A DNA stretch of 64,000 bases from CAWINY01 sp963837635 (GCA_963837635.1 CAWINY010000005.1:216271-280270), one strand, 5' to 3'; counted from the first letter of the stretch, positions 17,001-25,286 are shown. Translations and numbers: made by a program. Notes: a model not told the origin generated them from the letters alone.

Positions 17001-17537
17001 ATGAAACGTGTACTGTTGCTAATCTTCTTGCTGGCCACTGCCTGCCTGCGGGTCTTCGCCGCCGAAATGCCCCGCGAAGGCACGGCGGCGCCGGATTTCA
17101 CCTTGCCCTCGCAGCAAGGCCAGGTCGCGCTTCATGATCTGCGCGGCCACTGGGTGGTGCTGTATTTCTATCCCAAGGACATGACCTCCGGCTGCACCAT
17201 TGAGGCCCATAACTTCCAGCGCGATCAGGCGCAGTACGCCCAGCGCGAGGTCACCGTGCTCGGCGTAAGCCTGGATTCCCTCGACTCGCATAAACAGTTC
17301 TGCGCCAAGGAGGGTCTGCAATTCAAGCTGCTCTCCGATACCGACCACCGCGTCGCCAGCGAATATGGCTCGCTGACCAACCTGGGTGTGGTGAAGTACG
17401 CGGCGCGCAACACCTTCATCATTGATCCCGAGGGGAATATCGCCAAGGTTTTCACCAGCGTGGACCCGAAGAACCACAGCCAGGAGGTGCTGGCCGCGCT
17501 GGACCTGTTGCGGAAGACCTCCGCCGGCGTGCGCTAG
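17001..17537 (+). CDS. exported peroxiredoxin (Bcp/AhpC-TSA type)
   Basis: 178 residues. Residues 1-20 are a signal peptide (LLLIFLLATACLRVFA), so the enzyme works in the periplasm. The peroxidatic Cys is in YFYPKDMTSGCTIEAHNF (near residue 65). In Bcp/PrxQ the resolving Cys lies five residues later (CTxEAC); here that position is His, so either it is a 1-Cys enzyme or the Cys in KQFCAKEG acts instead. The TSA fold is complete through FIIDPEGNIAKVF. GGGAGGAG directly upstream is a strong ribosome binding site. It is convergent with the selenoprotein candidate. Confidence 0.9.
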   Translation: MKRVLLLIFLLATACLRVFAAEMPREGTAAPDFTLPSQQGQVALHDLRGHWVVLYFYPKDMTSGCTIEAHNFQRDQAQYAQREVTVLGVSLDSLDSHKQFCAKEGLQFKLLSDTDHRVASEYGSLTNLGVVKYAARNTFIIDPEGNIAKVFTSVDPKNHSQEVLAALDLLRKTSAGVR

Positions 17538-17567
17538 TTTCCTTCAGGTGAAGCAGGCAAGGACATT

Positions 17568-17649
17568 TTGCCGCTGATTAGGCGTTCGAAGCCATCAGCC
17601 TGTAAGGCATTCGAAATCATCAGCGTTGATCAGCGTAAATCAACGGCAA
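17568..17649. repeat. inverted-pair repeat, family B
   Basis: The left arm begins TTGCCGCTGATTA and the right arm ends AAATCAACGGCAA, with GTTCGAAG/TTCGAA words in between. It separates the convergent peroxiredoxin and methyltransferase genes and may form a large stem in either transcript, acting as a bidirectional 3' end structure. Confidence 0.75.
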
Positions 17650-17657
17650 AATGGTCC

Positions 17658-18401
17658 TCATTTTCGAGCCCTCACGTAAGCGGCTTCGGTATATCTGGAA
17701 GTAGCGTATCCGGTTTTGCCCACAATCTCCGCTGAGCGGAAACCGGCCTCGGTGATTTTGGCCAGGTAAGACCTACCCGGCAGGGCACCCGCAATTCAGG
17801 TAGACCAAGCGTTCACGCTCGCCAGAACCTGCTCCGGAACTATATCGACAATAATCAGGTCCGCGGCCACGAACTCTCCTTGAGGCCGCAATACCCGGGC
17901 GATCTCTCGGAAAGCCGCATCTTTATTCGGAACCAGATTCAGCACACCGTTGGAGATCACCAGGTCAAACGAAGCGTCCTCGAAGGGCAGAGCTTCCGCT
18001 CCTCCTTCCTGGAATTGAAGGTTGTGACTGGTCGTTCGCGCCAGCGATGTGCGTGCAATCTCCAGCATCTCCGGAGTGAGGTCCAGGCCAACTGCCTGCC
18101 CTTCGTTTCCAACCATGAAAGCGGCAACGAAGGTGTCCAAACCGCAACCGCACCCCACATCCAGCACGCGCTCGCCTCGGTGGGCAGGACGAAGGCCAAG
18201 CGGATTTCCTACCCCAACAAACCGATCTGCCACTTCAGATGGCACGGCAGTCAGCCATTCGGCGCGGTAGCCCAGACGCACAAGGCTCTCGGCGCCAACC
18301 GGGTAGGCGAAATGTCCCTGTGGCTGACGCGCGACTATGGCATATCGATCCAGAACCGCAGCCCGGAGCTGGGCTGCCCGTTCAAAGGTTGGACATTCCA
18401 T
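17658..18401 (-). CDS. ArsM-like SAM-dependent methyltransferase, probable selenoprotein (in-frame TGA at 17796-17798)
   Basis: 247 codons if the TGA at codon 202 is read through. The start at 18401 has AGGAG 6 nt upstream; an ATG six bases earlier abuts that site. A class I methyltransferase fold is clear: VLDVGCGCGLD (SAM motif I, about residues 80-90), AVGLDLTPEMLEIAR, and a SNGVLNLVPNKDAAFREI segment typical of arsenite methyltransferase relatives. A conventional reading stops after NAWST. The 45 codons after the TGA continue as IAGALPGRSYLAKITEAGF and then SAEIVGKTGYATSRYTEAAY, which is the expected family C-terminus. Relatives have Cys just before IAGAL, exactly at the TGA. A hairpin follows (see 17761-17781). 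Two other ArsM arsenic-binding cysteines are missing (GLDTF, SNGV), so the substrate may not be arsenite. The gene follows lysA by 22 nt. Alternative: nonsense mutation or sequence error. Confidence 0.72.
17761..17781 (-). promoter_or_regulatory. candidate bacterial SECIS hairpin
   Basis: Fourteen nt after the in-frame UGA, the transcript folds GCCGGGUA against UACCUGGC: eight pairs, one of them G-U, with the 5-nt apical loop GGUCU. The loop starts 22 nt after the UGA. Bacterial SECIS elements lie immediately 3' of the UGA and need a G at the start of a small loop; the E. coli fdhF loop is AGGUCU, so the loop core is the same. The bulged U of fdhF is not obvious here. The bases are also coding (ALPGRSYLA). 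Confidence 0.6.
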
Positions 18402-18423
18402 GCGCATCTCCTGTTTGCGGTTA

Positions 18424-19746
18424 TCAGCGTAAATCAGCGGCAACGTCCAATTCCGTTGCCAGCACATCTTCGATTCGCTCGCGCCGCCGGATGAGCGTCA
18501 CCGCATCGCCTTCCACCAGCACCTCGGCTGGGCGCAGCCGCGTGTTGTAATTCGAGGCCAGCGACATGCCATAGGCCCCCGCATCCAGGATGGCCAGCAA
18601 CTCTCCTTCGGCGACCTCCGGCATCTCGCGTTCGCGGGCGAAGAAGTCCCCGCTCTCGCACACCGGCCCCACGATGTCGCAAGGAGCGGTCGGTCCGCTG
18701 TTTCTTTGTACAGCGGCAATCTGATGGTGGGCCCCATAAAGCGAAGGCCGGATCAGGTCGGTCATCGCCGCGTCGACGATAAGGAACCGCTTGCCGTTAT
18801 TCTGCTTGCGATAGACCACTCGGGTGACCAGCGCGCCGGCCGCCGCCACAATCGACCGCCCGGGTTCGACCAGAAGATGCAAATCGAGTCCCGCCAGCGC
18901 GTCGCTTAGCGCTTGCGCGTAGGCGGCCGCATCCGCCGGGAAATCCGGCTTCTCATGCGGCTGGTAGGGGATTCCAAGACCCCCGCCGAGATCGAGATAG
19001 CGAATATCGAGGCCGTCTGTGCGAAGCTCCCGAACTAGCGATACCAGTCGGTTGCCCGCCTCGGCGAAGGGGGCCATCTCGCGAATCTGCGAACCGATGT
19101 GGGCGCTCACCCCTTCCACCTTCAAGCTGCGATGCTCCGCCGCGCGGCGGTACAGGCGGCGCGCCTCGCCGATGGGCACGCCGAACTTGTGCTTGTGCAG
19201 TCCGGTGGCGATGTAAGGATGGGTATCGGCGGAAACGTCGGGATTTACGCGGAAGGCGACTCGCGCACTCACTCCGAGCGCCTCCGCACGCGCGGCCAGC
19301 GCCGCCATTTCGCTCTCGCTTTCGACGTTGAACAGCAGGATGCCGGCCCGCAGCGCCGCATCCATCTCCGGCGACGTCTTGCCCACGCCGGAGAAGACCA
19401 CCCGCCCCGCCGCTTCCGGGGCAATGCGCAGGATACGGTGTAGTTCGCCGCCGGAAACGATGTCAAAACCCGCGCCCGTTTCGGCCAGCATCTTCAGGAT
19501 GCTGAGGTTCGAGTTGGCCTTCACCGAATAGCAGACGGTGTGCGGAATCTTGAAGGCAGCGTCCAAGGTGCGATAGTTCTCGCGGATCGTGGTTGCGGAA
19601 TAAACGTAGAGCGGCGTTCCAAACTCGTCGGCGAGCCGGGACAGCGGCACCTGTTCGCAGCGCAGCTCGCCTTCGGCATAGACGAACGCCGGAGGCCGGT
19701 CGGGCAGCAAAAGAGAGGGATGGATTTGTTTTTCGGTCGTTTTCAA
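18424..19746 (-). CDS. lysA: diaminopimelate decarboxylase
   Basis: 440 residues, normal for LysA. It decarboxylates meso-diaminopimelate to L-lysine with PLP. The PLP lysine is in CYSVKANSNLSIL, HIGSQI and DLGGGLGIPY follow, EPGRSIVA binds the phosphate, and the active-site Cys from the partner subunit is in GPVCESGDFF; all key residues are present. The last codons (AADLR then stop) come from a family B repeat arm at 18421-18443, so the native C-terminus has been replaced or extended. The selenoprotein candidate lies 22 nt downstream. dapA, dapB and dapD are elsewhere in the window. Confidence 0.95.
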   Translation of the reverse strand: MKTTEKQIHPSLLLPDRPPAFVYAEGELRCEQVPLSRLADEFGTPLYVYSATTIRENYRTLDAAFKIPHTVCYSVKANSNLSILKMLAETGAGFDIVSGGELHRILRIAPEAAGRVVFSGVGKTSPEMDAALRAGILLFNVESESEMAALAARAEALGVSARVAFRVNPDVSADTHPYIATGLHKHKFGVPIGEARRLYRRAAEHRSLKVEGVSAHIGSQIREMAPFAEAGNRLVSLVRELRTDGLDIRYLDLGGGLGIPYQPHEKPDFPADAAAYAQALSDALAGLDLHLLVEPGRSIVAAAGALVTRVVYRKQNNGKRFLIVDAAMTDLIRPSLYGAHHQIAAVQRNSGPTAPCDIVGPVCESGDFFAREREMPEVAEGELLAILDAGAYGMSLASNYNTRLRPAEVLVEGDAVTLIRRRERIEDVLATELDVAADLR

Positions 19747-19878
19747 ATCAGTTGCTTTCGCAGTGGCGATGTCTCTTTTTTTGTATCACATTCGGAACGA
19801 GCCATCAGCGATCAGCCGTCAGCCCTCAGGTCTGCATCGGCAAAGCACGGATCAATGCGGATGGAAAGAAAAGATCTT

Positions 19879-19968
19879 AACCACAGAGACACAGAGGACA
19901 CTGAGAAAACAATTATGTCGTACTTCATCCGTTCTGGCTTTCTCTGTGTCTCTGTGCCTCTGTGGCAG
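19879..19968. repeat. inverted-pair repeat, family I (CACAGAG word, 8-nt period)
   Basis: The left arm is ACCACAGAGACACAGAGG and the right arm reads CTCTGTGTCTCTGTGCC followed by TCTGTGG, its inverse. The centre is about 45 nt. It lies between lysA (divergent start) and hpt (end). A family C arm follows directly at 19977-20004. Confidence 0.8.
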
Positions 19969-19992
19969 GTTTTCTGATCCGTTTTGATCCGT

Positions 19993-20556
19993 TTAAATCC
20001 GCTGTTCCGTCGGTTCCCGCAGCACGCAGATGTCCGGCAGGTTCCGGTACTGCTCGGCAGAATCCATGCCGTAACCCACGACGAACACATCGGGGATGGT
20101 GAAGCCGACGTAATCCGCTTGGACCGACTGGGTGCGGCGCTCGGCCTTGTCGAGCAGGCAGGCAATCTTCAGCGCCTTTGGCTGGTGCGCCAGCAGCATC
20201 TTGCGCAGGTAGCCGACCGTCAGCCCGGTGTCGAGGATGTCTTCCACCAGGATCACGTTCTTGCCCGTCAGCGGTTGGTCGACGTCTTTGGTCAGGCGCA
20301 CCTCGCCGCTGCTGACCTTCCCGTCACCGTAGCTGGAGACGCCGATGAACTCAAAGCTGGCATCGAGCTGTACCGCTCGGCAGAGATCGCTCAGGAAGAC
20401 GGCCGCTCCCTTGAGCACGCCAACAAAGACAAGCGGCTCGCCGGCGAAGTCGCGCGTGATCTGGGCTCCAAGCTCGACTACCCGCTGCGCAATCTGCTGT
20501 CTGGAAAACAGCATCCGCAATTGGGACATGGAAGATTGATATACGATTCGCCGCAT
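19993..20556 (-). CDS. hpt: hypoxanthine phosphoribosyltransferase
   Basis: 187 residues from the first ATG; a second ATG nine codons later (20529, MSQLRMLFS) gives the more usual N-terminus. The PRPP-binding loop VILVEDILDTGLTVGYL is diagnostic. FVGVLKGAAVFLSDL and SSYGDG are the other substrate loops, and FVVGYGMD near the end binds the purine. The enzyme salvages hypoxanthine (and often guanine) with PRPP in the cytoplasm. The 3' end overlaps a family C repeat arm. Confidence 0.93.
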   Translation of the reverse strand: MRRIVYQSSMSQLRMLFSRQQIAQRVVELGAQITRDFAGEPLVFVGVLKGAAVFLSDLCRAVQLDASFEFIGVSSYGDGKVSSGEVRLTKDVDQPLTGKNVILVEDILDTGLTVGYLRKMLLAHQPKALKIACLLDKAERRTQSVQADYVGFTIPDVFVVGYGMDSAEQYRNLPDICVLREPTEQRI

Positions 20557-20704
20557 CCAGGGAAGCGGGATTTGTGCCCCGGGCTCCAGCTATCCGCTTC
20601 TCCCGATAGCTGACGACTGCTCCTGGCTGCTAAAATAGAAGATTCCACAAGATCCGTGCGGCGCGCAGCAGGTTTGCGCCAAATGAACGGAAGTGAAGGG
20701 GAGT

Positions 20705-21640
20705 ATGACGAGCAATAACGGAAATACCGGCCTGCGTCTGAAGGTTGGGCTGGCAGAGATGCTCAAGGGCGGCGTAATAATGGACGTGATGAGCGCGGCA
20801 CAGGCCGAAGTCGCCGAAAAGTCGGGGGCCGTCGCGGTTATGGCGTTGGAGCGCGTGCCGGCCATGATCCGTGTCGAAGGCGGCGTGGCGCGTATGGCGA
20901 ATCCAAAGCTGATCAAAGAGATCATGGCCACGGTTTCGATTCCAGTGATGGCCAAGTGCCGCATCGGACATTTCGCCGAGGCGCAGATCCTACAGGAGCT
21001 TGGGGTCGATTACATCGACGAGTCGGAAGTCCTGACTCCCGCCGACGAGGAGCACCACGTCGATAAGCACGCCTTCAGCACCCCGTTCGTGTGCGGCGCC
21101 CGCAACCTGGGTGAAGCCCTGCGGCGCATCGCCGAAGGCGCGTGCATGATTCGCACCAAGGGCGAGGCGGGAACTGGCGACGTAGTCCATGCCGTCAAGC
21201 ACATGCGGCAGATTGTTAAAGAAATGCGTCAGCTCACGGTGATGAGCGAGCAAGAGTTATTTGCGGCCGCGAAGAACCATCAGGCGCCCTACGAGTTGGT
21301 CCGCATGGTTGCGCAGGCCGGCAAGCTGCCGGTGCCGAACTTCTCGGCAGGCGGAATTGCCACCCCCGCAGATGCGTCGCTGGTCATGCAATTGGGCGCC
21401 GAGGCGGTGTTTGTGGGGTCGGGCATCTTCATGAAGGATGGCACCACGGCGCTGGACCTCTCCAACGCGGCCGAGCGCGTCGATGCCGAGACGCGCGCCC
21501 GCGCCATCGTGCAGGCCACCACGCACTATCAGGACCCGAAGGTGCTGGCCGAGGTCAGCGGGCAGGTGAAGAGCGCGATGAAGGGCCTGGCCGTGGCCGC
21601 CATGGCGGAAAAGGATCTGCTGCAGACGCGCGGCTGGTAG
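20705..21640 (+). CDS. pdxS: pyridoxal 5'-phosphate synthase subunit PdxS
   Basis: 311 residues from ATG 20705 (an in-frame GTG at 20693 adds four residues). PdxS condenses ribose 5-phosphate, glyceraldehyde 3-phosphate and ammonia to PLP in a dodecamer with PdxT. Very conserved segments are visible: LKVGLAEMLKGGVIMDV, the catalytic Lys in MAKCRIGHFAEAQIL, EVLTPADEEHHVDK, and RTKGEAGTGDVV. TAAAAT at about 20631 could be the promoter -10. pdxT follows after a repeat-filled 190-nt gap. Confidence 0.96.
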   Translation: MTSNNGNTGLRLKVGLAEMLKGGVIMDVMSAAQAEVAEKSGAVAVMALERVPAMIRVEGGVARMANPKLIKEIMATVSIPVMAKCRIGHFAEAQILQELGVDYIDESEVLTPADEEHHVDKHAFSTPFVCGARNLGEALRRIAEGACMIRTKGEAGTGDVVHAVKHMRQIVKEMRQLTVMSEQELFAAAKNHQAPYELVRMVAQAGKLPVPNFSAGGIATPADASLVMQLGAEAVFVGSGIFMKDGTTALDLSNAAERVDAETRARAIVQATTHYQDPKVLAEVSGQVKSAMKGLAVAAMAEKDLLQTRGW

Positions 21641-21740
21641 GACTGGCAAAATCAGCCGCTGATTTCGCTGATCAACGCTGATTATGGGCAAAGCGATTCC
21701 TGGATATCGGTGTTCGTCTAGAAGAAGAGTTCGGAAAGAG

Positions 21741-21819
21741 AAAGCCGCTGATTTTCGCTGATCAACGCTGATAATCTTTACGACAAGATCAGCGTTCATC
21801 AGCGCAGATCAGCGGCTTT
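21741..21819. repeat. inverted-pair repeat, family B (best-conserved copy)
   Basis: The left arm has GCTGAT at three positions exactly 10 nt apart; the right arm carries the inverse, ending AGCGGCTTTG. Only about 12 nt separate the arms, so this could form a stem of about 30 bp. A second single arm lies at 21654-21684. Both are between pdxS and pdxT. Confidence 0.85.
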
Positions 21820-21830
21820 GTTTCTTACAG

Positions 21831-22433
21831 ATGACGCAGAAACTCAAGATCGGGGTATTGGCACTGCAGGGCGACTTCGAGGCGCATCGCATCCGCCTGG
21901 AAGAACTGGGCGCCGAGGTCGTCCTGGTCAAAAAGCCCGAGCAGTTGGACAACATCGACGGGCTGGTGATCCCTGGCGGCGAGTCCACCACCTTTCTCAA
22001 GCTGCTGGGCGAGGCGGGATTCGAGAAGCTTCGCCAGTTCGCCCACAGCAAACCGACCTTCGGTACCTGCGCCGGGGCGATCCTGCTGGCCAAAGAGGTG
22101 CTGAACCCGCCGCAGCGCGCGCTGGAGGCGATCGACCTCACAGTTCGACGCAACGCCTATGGCCGCCAGATCGACAGCTCGGTCCGGCAGGGCGATAGCA
22201 AGCTGGGGCCGCTGGAGATGGTGTTCATCCGCGCGCCCAGGTTCGAGCGCCTTGGTCCTGGCGTCGAAGTGCTGGCGAAGCAGGGCGCCGATCCGGTTTG
22301 GGTGCGGCAGGGAACGGTGATGGCCGTAACTTTCCACCCGGAACTGTCGGATAGTCCTTGCGTGCACAAGGCCTTTATCGAGATGGTGCGGGAAGGGAAG
22401 ACTCAGCCGCTGATTTCCGCTGAAGGACGCTGA
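21831..22433 (+). CDS. pdxT: pyridoxal 5'-phosphate synthase glutaminase subunit PdxT
   Basis: 200 residues, normal. It releases ammonia from glutamine for PdxS. The class I glutaminase triad is visible: Cys in FGTCAGAILLA (near residue 80), His and Glu in VTFHPELS near residue 168. GVLALQGDFEAH and VIPGGESTTFLKL are PdxT signatures. The last residues (QPLISAEGR) are encoded by a family B repeat arm, so the tail is repeat-derived. Confidence 0.95.
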   Translation: MTQKLKIGVLALQGDFEAHRIRLEELGAEVVLVKKPEQLDNIDGLVIPGGESTTFLKLLGEAGFEKLRQFAHSKPTFGTCAGAILLAKEVLNPPQRALEAIDLTVRRNAYGRQIDSSVRQGDSKLGPLEMVFIRAPRFERLGPGVEVLAKQGADPVWVRQGTVMAVTFHPELSDSPCVHKAFIEMVREGKTQPLISAEGR

Positions 22434-22455
22434 TATCCATCGGGCTGATTGGGAT

Positions 22456-22498
22456 GGTGCCCCACATCTGCGAAAGACGCGCAGATGTGGGGCACCCT
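22456..22498. repeat. palindromic repeat, family A
   Basis: GGTGCCCCACATCTGC and its perfect inverse flank an 11-nt centre (GAAAGACGC region). The arms are long enough for a stable hairpin and no T-run follows. Confidence 0.8.
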
Positions 22499-22510
22499 GT
22501 GTGAGGAATT

Positions 22511-22587
22511 CAACACGGATTGAAACGGATTCAGACGGATCCGATCACATTCCGAAAATCCGTTTAGATCCGTCTTGATCCGCTGTT
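22511..22587. repeat. inverted-pair repeat, family C
   Basis: CGGAT occurs three times at exact 10-nt spacing in the left arm; ATCCG occurs three times at 10-nt spacing in the right arm. The right arm runs up to the coding region of the PH-like protein. Confidence 0.85.
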
Positions 22588-22608
22588 ATGTTTTCCGTAG
22601 AGGAGCCT

Positions 22609-23109
22609 ATGCACTACTACCGGGCGCCCTGGGACAGCTTGCTGAAGCGGACCACGATCATTGTCCTCGTGTTCCTGGCGGGGATCACGATGGTAGTGCT
22701 GCGCAACCCCTATCTTCCCGACGCGCCGAAAATGGGCATTCCGGCAATTGCCGTGGCTACGGTAGCCCTTTGTTGGGCTTTTGCCCCGCGCGGCTATGAA
22801 ATTGAAGGCAACCGGCTGATTATCCGACAGAACCTGGGCAGCAAGGAATACGATCTGCGCGGTTTGCAGAACATCGAGACCAGCGCGAACGCCATGCCAC
22901 TGCTGGGCGCGGTCCGCGTATTCGGTGTCGGAGGGCTGTTCGGATACTACGGACGCTACTACCGCTCAGGATTGGGATTTTTCACCGCCTGGGTGACCGA
23001 CCGGAGCAGGACCGTCGTGCTGAAGTTCGCTGGCCGGACGGTTGTCATATCGCCGGATGATCCGAAGGCCTTCACGGACGAAATCAGGACAGTCGTCCCG
23101 GTGGGATAA
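22609..23109 (+). CDS. bacterial PH-domain-like membrane protein
   Basis: 166 residues from ATG 22609, chosen for the GAGGAG about 5 nt upstream. Two hydrophobic segments (TTIIVLVFLAGITMVVL; GIPAIAVATVALCWAFAP) are followed by a beta-rich domain starting YEIEGNRLIIRQNLGSKEYDL, similar to the bacterial PH (bPH) domains. The GVGGLFGYYGRYYRSGLGFFTAW segment is typical of the subgroup. Function unknown, inner membrane. Confidence 0.65.
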   Translation: MHYYRAPWDSLLKRTTIIVLVFLAGITMVVLRNPYLPDAPKMGIPAIAVATVALCWAFAPRGYEIEGNRLIIRQNLGSKEYDLRGLQNIETSANAMPLLGAVRVFGVGGLFGYYGRYYRSGLGFFTAWVTDRSRTVVLKFAGRTVVISPDDPKAFTDEIRTVVPVG

Positions 23110-23302
23110 AGCCCATTCACCGCAGGTGACAGTACGCTTTCTATTTCCCTCTTCCTTCGCGGCTTAGCGCCTTCGCGTTGAAAGCCTTTTCTCCACCTCC
23201 TTTGCGACCTCCGCGAAGGTTCTGGCGCCCTCAGCGGTGAATAGGATTCAGCGGCTCACGGCAGCAGCAAACGTCCTCTGCCGCTGCGATATACTGCGGA
23301 AG

Positions 23303-24631
23303 ATGTCCGCAGCTCCTGACAAAACGTTCTACCTCGAAACCTTTGGCTGCCAGATGAACGTGCACGACTCCGAGAAGGTGGTGGGCACGCTCATGTCGCA
23401 GGGCTACCGCCAGGTTTCGACTGTCGACGAGGCCGACCTGATCCTGTACAACACCTGCTCCATTCGAGACAAGGCGGAGCAGAAGGTCTTTCACCGGCTC
23501 AACTATTTTCGCCGGCTGCACGAGCGGGGCAAGAAGTTCGGGGTGCTGGGCTGCGTGGCGCAGCAGGAAGGTGAAAAGATCTTCGAGCGCGCGCCGCACG
23601 TGGATCTGGTATGCGGCTCGGCTTCCTATCGCAATTTGACCGACCTGCTGGTGCAGGTGGAGGCAGGGAATCGCGCCACCGGCTTGGACGACCGCGAAAC
23701 CGATCAGACCTTCGACACGGAGTTTACGGCACGTTCCAACGCCCACCGCGGCTACATCACTATCATCGAGGGCTGCGACAAATTCTGCGCCTACTGCGTG
23801 GTGCCCTATACCCGGGGCAAGGAGCGCAGCCGGAGTTCTACCTCCGTGCTGGAGGAAGCCCGGCGCATGGCGGATCAAGGCTACAGCGAGATTCAACTGC
23901 TCGGGCAAAACGTGAACTCTTACCGCGATCCGCTTCAAAAGAAGAGCTTTGCTGAATTGCTAGTGTCCGTCGGCGAGATCGGAGGGATGAGGCGTGTGCG
24001 CTTCACCACCTCCCACCCGCGCGATTTCCACCGGGACATCGTGGCGGCTATCGAGGCTGTACCCGCGTTGTGTGATCACGTCCACTTGCCGGTGCAGAGC
24101 GGATCGACCAAGGTGCTGGCCGCCATGCTTCGGGAGTACACCCGGGAGCAGTACCTGGAGCGCATCTCGTGGTTACAGGCAGCCAAGCGCGACATCAGCG
24201 TGACCACCGATCTAATCGTAGGCTTCCCGGGTGAGACGGAAACGGACTTTCAGGATACGCTCAGCCTCATGGAGCAGGCCGGCTACGACGGTTCGTTCTC
24301 CTTCAAGTATTCGGAGCGGCCCAATACGCCCGCCATCCGCTACGGGGACAGCATCGCCGACGAGGAAAAGGGGCGGCGGCTAGCCAGCCTGCAAATCCGC
24401 CAGCGTGAGATCTCTATTCGGCGTAATCAACGTCATTTGGGTCAGATAGTTGAAGTCATGGTTGAGGGCTGGAACGGGTCGCGCCAGCAATGGATCGGAC
24501 GCAGCTCGCAAAACAAGGTGTGCAACTTTGCAGCGCCGCCGGAATTTAAGCCGGCCAGCGGAGAATACGCAAACGTTCGGGTCACGGCGGCGCATCCCAA
24601 TAGTTTGGCGGGCGAGTTGAGTCCGGCCTAG
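23303..24631 (+). CDS. miaB: tRNA-2-methylthio-N6-dimethylallyladenosine synthase MiaB
   Basis: 442 residues from ATG 23303 (GCGGAAG upstream). It methylthiolates i6A37 in tRNAs reading UNN codons. Domain order: UPF0004 domain with three Fe-S cysteines (ETFGCQMNVHDSEK, NTCSIRDKAEQK, LGCVAQQEG), radical SAM core with CDKFCAYC (C-x3-C-x2-C) and PYTRGKERSR, then a C-terminal TRAM domain (HLGQIVEVMVEGWNG). All six cluster cysteines are present. The 23126-23242 region upstream is family D repeat. Confidence 0.95.
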   Translation: MSAAPDKTFYLETFGCQMNVHDSEKVVGTLMSQGYRQVSTVDEADLILYNTCSIRDKAEQKVFHRLNYFRRLHERGKKFGVLGCVAQQEGEKIFERAPHVDLVCGSASYRNLTDLLVQVEAGNRATGLDDRETDQTFDTEFTARSNAHRGYITIIEGCDKFCAYCVVPYTRGKERSRSSTSVLEEARRMADQGYSEIQLLGQNVNSYRDPLQKKSFAELLVSVGEIGGMRRVRFTTSHPRDFHRDIVAAIEAVPALCDHVHLPVQSGSTKVLAAMLREYTREQYLERISWLQAAKRDISVTTDLIVGFPGETETDFQDTLSLMEQAGYDGSFSFKYSERPNTPAIRYGDSIADEEKGRRLASLQIRQREISIRRNQRHLGQIVEVMVEGWNGSRQQWIGRSSQNKVCNFAAPPEFKPASGEYANVRVTAAHPNSLAGELSPA

Positions 24632-24658
24632 GAAACCGGCATAGGAGAGTGGATCGCG

Positions 24659-25144
24659 ATGGAAGTGGAAATGAAAATCCGTGGCCTGATGATGGATCCG
24701 GTGACCAATATGCCCATCGTGGTCCTGAAAGACGTCGGTGGCGACGCGCTGTTGCCTATTTGGGTGGGCATTTATGAGGCTAACGCCATCGCCCTGGAGA
24801 TCGAAAAAGTGACCACTCCGCGGCCAATGACGCATGACCTCATTAAGAACGTCCTGCTGGGACTGGAAACGAGCGTCCAGAAGGTGGTGGTGAACGACCT
24901 GCGCGACGACACCTTCTTTGCCGTGATCTGGCTGGAGCGGAACGGCAATATCATTTCCATCGATTCGCGCCCCTCAGACGCGCTGGCGCTGGCGCTGCGC
25001 GTGGATTGTCCGATTTTCGTGGAAGACGATGTCCTGAAGTCCTCACGGCTGGCCAGTGCGGTCAGCGACCGTGTCTCCAGCGAAGAGCTGCGCAAGTGGC
25101 TGGAAAACCTGGGCGACGAGGACCTGGGCCGATACAAGATGTAG
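24659..25144 (+). CDS. bifunctional nuclease family protein (DUF151)
   Basis: 161 residues. The DUF151 pattern is clear: VVLKDVGGDALLPIWVGIYEANAIALEIE, then RPMTHDLIKNVL and FAVIWLERNGNIISIDSRPSDALALALRV (SRPSDALALA is the family hallmark). A short UVR-like C-terminal extension (SEELRKWLENLGDEDLG) follows. The family is described as having RNase/DNase activity in plants; its bacterial role is unclear. It follows miaB by 27 nt and is probably co-transcribed. Confidence 0.88.
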   Translation: MEVEMKIRGLMMDPVTNMPIVVLKDVGGDALLPIWVGIYEANAIALEIEKVTTPRPMTHDLIKNVLLGLETSVQKVVVNDLRDDTFFAVIWLERNGNIISIDSRPSDALALALRVDCPIFVEDDVLKSSRLASAVSDRVSSEELRKWLENLGDEDLGRYKM

Positions 25145-25286
25145 CTGGTCGTTAGTCGTTGGCTGGTAGTCAACGATCAACCGGCAACTCCAACGCAGAC
25201 CGACTCGGGTGGAAATAGCCCCCGACGAATTCCAAAGAGCGCCTGGCCAACGACGAACGACTAACGACCAAAGACTTAATGACCGA

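Noticed and set aside
19747..19992. Lysine riboswitch upstream of lysA
   Set aside because: The upstream region holds repeats I and C; no lysine-box pattern.
21641..21830. CRISPR-like alternation of similar words between pdxS and pdxT
   Set aside because: The words are inverted pairs with a 10-nt period, not direct repeats with equal spacers; no cas genes.
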